NCBI GenBank assembly: GCA_023251875.1
Contig: JAHEXY010000001.1
Location: 310,001-374,000 of the forward strand
Length of the DNA: 64,000 nt
DNA from: Bacteroidota bacterium
GTDB taxonomy: Bacteria; Bacteroidota; Bacteroidia; JAHEXY01
Direction of reading: 5' to 3'
Part shown: positions 54,310 through 61,083 of the stretch, piece after piece
Layout of the letters: every line of letters begins with the position of its first letter
Position numbering within the stretch: the first letter of the stretch is position 1
Translations under genes and position numbers: made by a program
Notes under the pieces: generated by a model
The model's input: only the letters and a program-made list of their open reading frames with translations
Database searches by the model: none
Told to the model about the DNA's origin: nothing

Positions 54310-54628
54310 TTAAATGTATGCCTTCTTTATTAACGCTTTCGTAAAGAGAAGAAAGATGAAATTTATTTTCCCAATCTGACTTAGAATAAACAAATGTAGA
54401 TATAACCTCTCCAATTTCAATTTCAACATCAATAAGAGAATATCTAAACTCTTGCTCTGTTTTACGAGATACATTTAATTGATTTAATAAAATTAAAATA
54501 TCCCAATCAGAATCAGGGGTAGCAGTTCCTTTAGCATGAGAGCCAAACAGAATAATATCAGCCATTGGATCTTTTTTGATAATGGCATTTTTTATCTTAT
54601 CAATTATATCTTTTTCTTTTGTTGTCAT
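54296..54628 (-). CDS. MNT-type minimal nucleotidyltransferase
   Basis: 110 residues. The nucleotidyltransferase signature 'ILFGSHAKGTATPDSDWDIL' (GS followed by DxD, near 26-44) is complete, so metal-dependent transfer of AMP or another nucleotide is expected. In characterised pairs the MNT protein AMPylates the HEPN toxin and so neutralises it. It overlaps the HEPN gene and is preceded by a hairpin terminator of the broken restriction gene. Intact. Confidence 0.88.
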   Translation of the reverse strand: MTTKEKDIIDKIKNAIIKKDPMADIILFGSHAKGTATPDSDWDILILLNQLNVSRKTEQEFRYSLIDVEIEIGEVISTFVYSKSDWENKFHLSSLYESVNKEGIHLNEGK

Positions 54629-54759
54629 AAGTGTTACATAGATAATAATTTCATTTCATTTTAGCAATAATTCTATCAATTCCCAAATTCGCGAAGAAAT
54701 AATCCTCAGGGCAAGCCCCGAGCTATTCATATCCTTAAATATTGCCAGAAGAAAAAATA

Positions 54760-54797
54760 AAAGCCAAGCGATATGATACACTATCATACTTGGCTTT
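54760..54797 (-). terminator. Terminator between the broken restriction gene and MNT-HEPN
   Basis: AAAGCCAAG...CTTGGCTTT with an inner TATGATA...TATCATA stem; on the minus strand it is followed by TATTTTTT. It lies about 100 bp beyond the last codon of the pseudogene. Confidence 0.75.
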
Positions 54798-54895
54798 AGT
54801 ATTTATTGTTGTTGGGTTTTTATTTCAGTTTGGAGCTAATGTTATTTCTTTTCTTGATAAAATTTGAAACAAAGATTCTTATCTATTGGAAAAGT

Positions 54896-55976
54896 TTATT
54901 CTTTCCCCAAAAAATCATTCCAGCCCTTCCACTCATTTTTATAGGTCCTTTCTAATTTCATAGGAATGTCATTTGGCTTTTTTCCAGTTTTGCAATATGC
55001 GCGCCATTCTTTTTGAGAACTAATATTAATTTTTTTAACAAAGAGTTTTGCTTCAACATATGATCTATATTTTCGAAATTGAGTAGCAGTTATTCCTGTA
55101 CCTAAAAAATCACCCATTCCCTTTCCATTTCTTTTCGTAAGTTTTATGAGGTGCATTAGGAATATCATCCTTTTTACCAATGCCTTCATCGCTACAAACA
55201 CAAAGCCATTCAATGCTTTCTTTATTGGCTACAGTTTCTCTGAGATAAACTTCCAATGTTTGTTTTACCAATGATAAACTGGGTACTGCAACAATAATAT
55301 GCTGTGGTTTTAATTCTTTTGTAATCCAATAACCGGTTAAACTTTTACCTGCGCCACAAGGAAAAACCAGTTTCCCCTTTTTGTTTTTATTTTTTACAAA
55401 ATAATCTTTGGCTTCTTTTAATGCTTTTTGTTGGTGAAGTTTTGGTTTGTATGGAACAAGTGATTTTTCTTTACCCGAAAGTTTTTTTCTAAGCCAATCG
55501 AAAAATGATTTATTTAATTTTCTCCACTCATCTGAATTGCAAAAACCAATTTTGTTTTTTCCTTTATAGATGTCGGCATATTCATCAACTGTGGTACAAA
55601 CCAAACAATAGGATATATCATTTGCAATGCCCGAACTAAGAGAAATAAAAGTTGAGATTTTGCGATGCGAAAGTTTTTGATCTTCGTCTTGCAAATATTT
55701 GCATTGTATGGCCCAATATTCTCCGTTATTGGTTTCAGCAATTAAATCAATGCCTTGGTCGTTAAGTGGTAGGTTTAATTTTTTAATTACAGCACTTGGC
55801 ACTTCCTTTTGTAACCAAACATTTTTTAGTTTCGATTTGTATTTTGGATCATAACTTAAATAATATTTGGTAAGCTGTTCAAAGGCTTCGCCTTTTTCGA
55901 GTTTGGTTTTACTTTGCAGTATATTCTTAAAATCGTTCCAAGAATTAACAGACGAGACAAGTGCTTTTAGATTCAC
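54896..55976 (-). pseudogene. Broken restriction endonuclease-helicase joined to integrase-type repeats
   Basis: Two ORFs in different frames. ORF 1 (55976-55110, 288 aa): Mrr-like nuclease domain ('DQGIDLIAE...YWAIQCKY', a PD-(D/E)xK pattern near 98-115) followed by the first part of a superfamily 2 helicase (Walker A 'VFPCGAGKSLTGYW', near 210). After 'CVCSDEGIGKKDDI' the helicase stops matching and the text becomes 'PNAPHKTYEKKWKG', the start of the 'DDIP.nP.rtYk.eWkG..dflGtG' repeat of phage-integrase-repeat proteins. A single extra G in AAAGGGAATGGG then shifts the frame; ORF 2 (55213-54896) continues 'MGDFLGTG', with two more repeat units. No downstream helicase motifs remain. Read as a fused, frameshifted relic; the frameshift could also be a sequencing error. 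Confidence 0.6.
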
Positions 55977-56065
55977 CGTATTTTTGAATTTATAATACTG
56001 CTAAGTTATTATTTATCTATAATTAATTGCGAAGTATTAAAAGGCATCATTTCAGGAAGTAAAAT

Positions 56066-56153
56066 AACCGCCAACAGTAAGAGATTTTACTCTTATTCTC
56101 ACGTGTGGTTGAGGTTCGCAGCCTGGCGGTTTCGGCTCTACTAACAACGTTGT
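56066..56153. repeat. Palindromic element with AACCGCCA/TGGCGGTT arms
   Basis: A perfect 8-bp inverted repeat AACCGCCA (56066-56073) and TGGCGGTT (56124-56131) encloses 50 bp with an inner hairpin TAAGAG-ATTTTA-CTCTTA. A palindrome ACAACGTTGT (56144-56153) follows. The G+C content is clearly above the surroundings. It may be a mobile cassette boundary or a structured RNA; no family was recognised. Confidence 0.45.
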
Positions 56154-56254
56154 ATTACATGGATCCTAATTAGATGAACTGTGTGTGTACAAAAATAGAA
56201 ATAATACATTATAAAGCCTTGTTTTTACATTTACCGAACGGATAATACCCAATA

Positions 56255-56289
56255 AAAAAGCCCCGCAATGTAATATTACGAGGCTTTTA
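56255..56289 (-). terminator. Terminator of the DUF1573 gene
   Basis: On the minus strand AAAAGCCTCGTAATATTAC...GGGGCTTTTTT: an AAAAGCC/GGCTTTT stem followed by a T-run, 23 bp beyond the stop codon. Confidence 0.8.
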
Positions 56290-56311
56290 AAAATCAATCT
56301 AAATTAAACCA

Positions 56312-56860
56312 TTAATGTTTTTCAACCGGAGAACCATCAGGAGTTGTTGTTTTAACCGGAGTTAAATCTTCTGCCGGTGTGGCATTAGGATCCGGCAATA
56401 CTTTTCCTGTAATTTTTAATACTCTAGTTGGAGTTTTAGCATTAGAAGTTACCGTTACTGTTTTTGTAAACGGACCAACTCTATCTGTTGCATACTTTAC
56501 TTTAATAGAAGCGCTTGCTCCCGGAGCAATAGGCTCCTTAGGCCAAGTTGGAACTGTACACCCACAAGATCCTTTGCAATTGGTAATAATCAAAGGACTT
56601 TTACCTGTGTTTTTAAATTTAAACTCTCTGTTGCCATCGGCATTGTGTTCAACCGTACCATAATCAATTGTTTCAGTTGCAAAATTAATATCTGGCGCAT
56701 TTGGATCGTCAACAACTGGAGCCGTTTGTGTTGTTGGGGCTACTGTAGGTGCCGGTGTAGGCGTTGTTGTTTTTTGTTGCGCAAATAGGGTTTGCGTAAA
56801 TAAAATTGCAAGTGCTACAATAAACACTCTTAACATTGAACTTAGTTTCATAATTTTCAT
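56312..56860 (-). CDS. Exported DUF1573 domain protein
   Basis: 182 residues. Signal peptide to 'FAQQ' (about 1-28), then a Pro/Thr/Ala-rich linker ('TTTPTPAPTVAPTTQTAPV'), then one DUF1573 (ASH/MSP-like) beta-sandwich with the typical 'YGTVEHNADGNREFKFKNTG' and 'CKGSCGCTVPTWPKEPIAPG' blocks, then a second Pro/Thr-rich tail. The family is abundant in Bacteroidota envelopes; the function is unknown. Single gene with its own terminator. An alternative start 9 bp in gives the same signal peptide. Confidence 0.9.
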   Translation of the reverse strand: MKIMKLSSMLRVFIVALAILFTQTLFAQQKTTTPTPAPTVAPTTQTAPVVDDPNAPDINFATETIDYGTVEHNADGNREFKFKNTGKSPLIITNCKGSCGCTVPTWPKEPIAPGASASIKVKYATDRVGPFTKTVTVTSNAKTPTRVLKITGKVLPDPNATPAEDLTPVKTTTPDGSPVEKH

Positions 56861-57045
56861 AATTAAATTGTTTAGTAAATTTTTTGCTTAAACATTTGTA
56901 ATGCTTGAATTACAATATTAGAAATGTTCTTCAATAAAATTAAACTATTTTAGATATTTTATGGTAAATAGGGTGCAAATTAGTGTTAATGATTTGTTAA
57001 TGATTAAAAATACAAGGAAGAAGTTTTAAAAAATTTATTTTTTAC

Positions 57046-57075
57046 CCTCTCCCTTACCCTCTCCAAAGAGGGATA
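57046..57075. repeat. CCCTCTCC...AGAGGG palindrome before the histidine kinase
   Basis: CCCTCTCCCTTACCCTCTCC-AA-AGAGGG, another copy of the dispersed family, about 25 bp before the kinase start. It might affect translation of the kinase mRNA. Confidence 0.6.
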
Positions 57076-57099
57076 AAATGCTAATTTTTTAAAACTTAT

Positions 57100-58371
57100 A
57101 TGACAAGAAACACATTTAGGCTGGTTATTTTATTTGGGGCACTCACCATTATTGGTATTATTGTAATTCAAACGTATTGGCTACGTAAGGCCTTTGATAA
57201 TAGTGAAAAGCAGTTTAACCAAAGCATACATATTGCATTGCAAAATGTAGCTGAAAAAATGATGACTTATAACGAGCATTCCCCCACCAATCAAAATCCG
57301 GTAAGCCAGCTTTCCTCTAATTATTTTGTAGTAAATGTAAATAGCGTTATTGATGCCAATGTATTGGAATATTACCTTAAAACAGAATTTGCTTTACGCA
57401 CTATTAGTATTGATTACGAATACGGTATATACGATTGTTCGAGTGATAAAATGGTATACGGCAATTACATCAGTGCAGATAGTACCCAAATAAAGGAAAA
57501 AATAAAACATCCTTTGCCTAAGTATAGCGAGTATATCTATTACTTTGGAATCAATTTCCCCAATAAAAGATCTTACCTCATTAACCAAATGGGAATATGG
57601 TTGTTTTCGTCAGTGATTCTTTTTTTACTCATTGTATTTTTTACGTATACGCTGTTTGTTATTTTTCGTCAAAAACGTTTATCTGAAATTCAAAAAGATT
57701 TCATTAATAATATGACGCATGAATTTAAAACGCCCATCTCAACAATAGCTATTTCTGCTGATGTATTGATGCAAAAAGAAACTGTAAATAACCCACAGCG
57801 CTTGCTTAATTATGCCAGCATTATTAAAGAAGAAAATGAAAGATTGCGTTCACAAGTAGAGCGGGTGTTGCAAATGGCAAGTATTGAAAAAAATGAATTT
57901 AAACTCAAGAAAGAAAAGCTAGATATACATGATGAAATTAAAAAAGTGGTACAGAATTTTGACGCTACTTTAAAAAAACAAGAAGCCATAGTACATTTTA
58001 ATTTTAATGCAAACAATACCCTTATTGAAGCAGATAAAGTTCATTTTGTAAATGTAATTTACAACTTACTCGACAACGCTCTTAAATACACCGAAAAAGT
58101 ACCGGAAATAACTATCAGTACCGAAAATGTAGAAAAACAATTATTATTAAAAATTAAAGACAATGGTATTGGTATTGCTCCTGAACATCAAAAAAAAATA
58201 TTTGATAAATTTTATAGAGTACCTACAGGAAATATACATAATGTAAAAGGCTTTGGTTTGGGATTAGATTACGTTAAGAATATTGTAAAATCTCATAAGT
58301 GGAAAATTAATTTATTAAGTGAGATTGGCAATGGGACGGAGTTTGTGATTACGATATTGCAAGGGCAATAA
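57100..58371 (+). CDS. Sensor histidine kinase
   Basis: 423 residues. Two membrane spans (about 9-28 and 168-190) bracket a periplasmic sensor domain of about 135 residues with no recognised fold. Then comes HisKA with phospho-His in 'NNMTHEFKTPISTIAIS' (near 205) and HATPase_c with N-box 'VIYNLLDNALKYTE' (near 325), G1 'IKDNGIGIAPEHQKKIFDKFYR' type and G2 'GFGLGLDYVKNIVK' (near 385). It autophosphorylates and would pass the phosphate to a response regulator. No regulator is adjacent, so its partner must be elsewhere. A perfect palindrome follows the stop. Confidence 0.92.
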   Translation: MTRNTFRLVILFGALTIIGIIVIQTYWLRKAFDNSEKQFNQSIHIALQNVAEKMMTYNEHSPTNQNPVSQLSSNYFVVNVNSVIDANVLEYYLKTEFALRTISIDYEYGIYDCSSDKMVYGNYISADSTQIKEKIKHPLPKYSEYIYYFGINFPNKRSYLINQMGIWLFSSVILFLLIVFFTYTLFVIFRQKRLSEIQKDFINNMTHEFKTPISTIAISADVLMQKETVNNPQRLLNYASIIKEENERLRSQVERVLQMASIEKNEFKLKKEKLDIHDEIKKVVQNFDATLKKQEAIVHFNFNANNTLIEADKVHFVNVIYNLLDNALKYTEKVPEITISTENVEKQLLLKIKDNGIGIAPEHQKKIFDKFYRVPTGNIHNVKGFGLGLDYVKNIVKSHKWKINLLSEIGNGTEFVITILQGQ

Positions 58372-58374
58372 GTA

Positions 58375-58407
58375 AACTTTTCCAAAGTTTTAAACTTTGG
58401 AAAAGTT
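58375..58407. terminator. Perfect 16-bp inverted repeat after the histidine kinase
   Basis: AACTTTTCCAAAGTTT and AAACTTTGGAAAAGTT, separated by one base, lie between two convergent genes. Placement suggests a bidirectional terminator, although no T-run follows; the same TTTCCAAAGTTT palindrome may be a dispersed repeat. Confidence 0.5.
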
Positions 58408-58430
58408 AGGTTAGACCAAAGGATTTTTGT

Positions 58431-59474
58431 TTAAAACTCCCAATTAAACTTATCCAAATCTTGAAGACAATTTTTAAGTAACTCAATACTTCCTTCAATA
58501 TCCTTTTTGTGAGCTGTTTCAATTACTTGGTGTAAATGGCGTGTAGGGATAGAAATAGCTCCGGCAATAGAACCTCCCGGCACCATACGCTGTACACCAG
58601 CAGTATCAGTACCTCCGGCAGTTAATACCTCAGGTTGCCATTTGATTTTATATTTATCTGCCGTTTGTTTCATGTATTTAATCATGCGGTAGTCACAAAT
58701 AACGGATGAATCCATAATTTTTATTGCGGTACCACTACCTAACTTGGTTACCATTTCAGAATTTTTGGCCGATGGTAAATCATATGCAATAGTAGTATCT
58801 AAACCAAATCCAAAATCGGGTTGTATTTTTAAAGCCGCAACAGAAGCTCCTCTTATTCCTACTTCTTCTTGCACAGTAAATACTCCATAAACATCATAAG
58901 GCGTATTTTTTAATTTCTTGAGTGTTTCAATTAATATAAACACAGAGATTCGATTGTCAATAGATTTTCCATTTACGCAATCTCCAATTTCGATGAGTGT
59001 ACGCTCTCGTGTTATGGGATTTCCAACTTCAACATATTTATCAATTTCTTTTTTTGTCATTCCTAAATCAATAAAATAGTCGCTTAATTTAGGTAATGTG
59101 TTTCTTTCTTCAGGTGTCATCACGTGAATGGGTTTTGAACCCATTACACCAACCAAGTCTTTTTTGCCATGAATAATTACTCTTTGTGCTGTTAATGTTT
59201 TAGGATCAAATCCTCCTAAGGTATTAAAACGAACAAAGCCTTCGTCTTCTACATGCGTAACCATAAAACCAATCTCATCCATGTGAGCCGCTATCATTAC
59301 TTTTTTATCTTTTTTCCCTTTTTTAAAAGCGGTAACATTACCCATGTTATCAATATCAATACGATCGACAAGAGGTTTTATTTCTCTTAAAACTACTTCT
59401 CTAATGCGTTGTTCATAACCTGGAGCTCCAGCTGTTTCGCAAATTTCTCTTAGTAAAGGAATGTTTAATGCCAT
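58431..59474 (-). CDS. M42 family metallopeptidase (FrvX-like aminopeptidase)
   Basis: 347 residues. Metal-site blocks are complete: 'MIAAHMDEIGFMV' (near 63), 'NGKSIDNRISVFIL' (near 170), general-base Glu pair in 'FTVQEEVGIRGA' (near 205), 'GLDTT' (near 228), and final His in 'IPTRHLHQVIET' (near 310). The PDZ-like beta domain sits in the middle of the catalytic domain, as in M42 enzymes, which form dodecameric cytosolic aminopeptidases. It probably releases N-terminal residues from peptides. Convergent with the histidine kinase gene. Confidence 0.93.
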   Translation of the reverse strand: MALNIPLLREICETAGAPGYEQRIREVVLREIKPLVDRIDIDNMGNVTAFKKGKKDKKVMIAAHMDEIGFMVTHVEDEGFVRFNTLGGFDPKTLTAQRVIIHGKKDLVGVMGSKPIHVMTPEERNTLPKLSDYFIDLGMTKKEIDKYVEVGNPITRERTLIEIGDCVNGKSIDNRISVFILIETLKKLKNTPYDVYGVFTVQEEVGIRGASVAALKIQPDFGFGLDTTIAYDLPSAKNSEMVTKLGSGTAIKIMDSSVICDYRMIKYMKQTADKYKIKWQPEVLTAGGTDTAGVQRMVPGGSIAGAISIPTRHLHQVIETAHKKDIEGSIELLKNCLQDLDKFNWEF

Positions 59475-59587
59475 ATTTTAGTTGTTCGTTATTAGTTGTT
59501 CGTTATTCGTTATTCGTTTTTTCATATTGATTGTTAGAATTTTTTCATTTGTTTATTTCTTCTAATAACTAACAACCAATAACTAAA
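59475..59587. repeat. GTTGTTCGTTATT / AATAACTAA repeat block
   Basis: The spacer between pyruvate kinase and the M42 gene holds several copies of AGTTGTTCGTTATT and, at the far end, AATAACTAACAACCAATAACTAA, which are complementary. The same words make up the repeat after tgt (37068-37155). Confidence 0.6.
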
Positions 59588-59589
59588 TT

Positions 59590-61020
59590 TTATACTGCGC
59601 TTAATTTAACTACATTCGATTGGCCTTTTTCCATTATGGGAATGCTAGCAATATTGATAATTAAATCACCTTCTTGCAGCCAACCTTCTTCTTTTAATTT
59701 AAATTTAATATCTGCAATGGTATGATCGGTACTTACATATTTATTATAATAAAACCCCTGTACACCCCAAACCAAATTTAAGGTGTTAAGCATGCTTTGG
59801 TTTTCTGTAAAAATGAATATCATGCAATTGGGGCGATGACTTGCTACTTTAAAAGCAGAATAGCCTGAATTGGTCATGGTAACAATTGCTTTTGCTTGTG
59901 ATTGTTCAGCTAACGTACAAGCAGTGTAACAAATAGAATCTGATATGTAGCGATCTTTTGCAAATTCAGGAGTGTGTTTAAGATTATACAATTCATTATC
60001 TTGTTCAATGCATAAAATAATGCGTTTCATGTTTTCAATAACCTGAATAGGATGTTTTCCTACAGAGGTTTCTCCGCTTAGCATTAAAGCATCGGCTCCA
60101 TCCATAACAGAATTGGCAACGTCATTTACTTCCGCTCTGGATGCGCTTAAGTTTTCAATCATGCTTTCCATCATTTGTGTAGCAATAATTACCGGCTTAC
60201 TCACGCGCATACACTTTTTTACAATCATTTTTTGGATAAGCGGCACAGATTCCATTGGCATTTCTACCCCCAAATCACCACGGGCCACCATTATACCATC
60301 TGTTTCTTTTATTATTGCATCAATATTTTTAATAGCTTCCGGTTTTTCAATTTTAGCTATTACACGGCATTTTTTATGATTATTTGCAATAATATGTTTT
60401 AACTCTATGATATCTCTTGCTGATCTTACAAATGAAAGTCCTATCCATTCCACATTTTGCTCTAAGGCAAAATTCAAATCTTTTAAATCTTTTTCTGTTA
60501 AACAGGGAAGCGATACTTTTGTATTCGGTAAATTCATGCCTTTATTAGACGATAATTTACCCCCCTGAATTATTTTTGCAATAACCTCATTTTGTTTATT
60601 GGTTTTTAAAACTTCTAACATTATTTTACCGTCATCAAGCAAAACTTTATCTCCCACTTTTACATCATCAGGAAATTTTTCGTAATTAGTATATACTTGC
60701 TCAGCCGTTCCAATACATTTTTCTGTAGTAATTCTTATTTCTTTTCCGGCTTTAAGCTCCACACTTCCGTCCTTCATTTCACCCACTCTTAGTTTGGGCC
60801 CTTGTACATCTGCAAGAATTGCAATGTGGGTTCCTAATTTTTTATTTAGTTCACGTACATTTTCAATAACTTTGGCATGATCTTCATAACTGCCATGAGA
60901 AAAATTAATTCTACAAACATTAACCCCTGCCTGTATCATATCTTCTAATACCTTTTTAGAGGAGGAGGAGGGGCCTATAGTTGCAATAATTTTAGTTTTA
61001 GTATAAATCGAACAATCCAT
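59590..61020 (-). CDS. pyk: Pyruvate kinase
   Basis: 476 residues, complete. 'KTKIIATIGPSSSS' (near 8) and 'VCRINFSHGSYEDH' (near 33) open the TIM barrel; the active-site Lys region 'VIAKIEKPEAIKNID' (near 218) and 'DGIMVARGDLGVEMP' (near 240) are intact; the ATP-binding 'SGETSVGKHP' (near 315) and the C-terminal domain follow. It makes pyruvate and ATP from phosphoenolpyruvate and ADP in glycolysis. It starts about 60 bp after the stop of the secreted CHU_C protein, in the same direction. Confidence 0.96.
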   Translation of the reverse strand: MDCSIYTKTKIIATIGPSSSSKKVLEDMIQAGVNVCRINFSHGSYEDHAKVIENVRELNKKLGTHIAILADVQGPKLRVGEMKDGSVELKAGKEIRITTEKCIGTAEQVYTNYEKFPDDVKVGDKVLLDDGKIMLEVLKTNKQNEVIAKIIQGGKLSSNKGMNLPNTKVSLPCLTEKDLKDLNFALEQNVEWIGLSFVRSARDIIELKHIIANNHKKCRVIAKIEKPEAIKNIDAIIKETDGIMVARGDLGVEMPMESVPLIQKMIVKKCMRVSKPVIIATQMMESMIENLSASRAEVNDVANSVMDGADALMLSGETSVGKHPIQVIENMKRIILCIEQDNELYNLKHTPEFAKDRYISDSICYTACTLAEQSQAKAIVTMTNSGYSAFKVASHRPNCMIFIFTENQSMLNTLNLVWGVQGFYYNKYVSTDHTIADIKFKLKEEGWLQEGDLIINIASIPIMEKGQSNVVKLSAV

Positions 61021-61083
61021 TATAATGATTAATTTCTATTGGTAAGTCGGCAAGATAATAAAATAGATATAATTAGCGAAGAA

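Larger units (their letters stand above)
55977..56311. other. Gene-free region with palindromic element
   Basis: 335 bp between the pseudogene and the DUF1573 gene. It holds the AACCGCCA element (listed separately) and the DUF1573 terminator; apart from these nothing recognisable was seen. Confidence 0.5.

Noticed and set aside
56041-56160. Integron attC site
   Set aside because: Core sites RYYYAAC and GTTRRRY could not be matched in either orientation, and no integron integrase is nearby.
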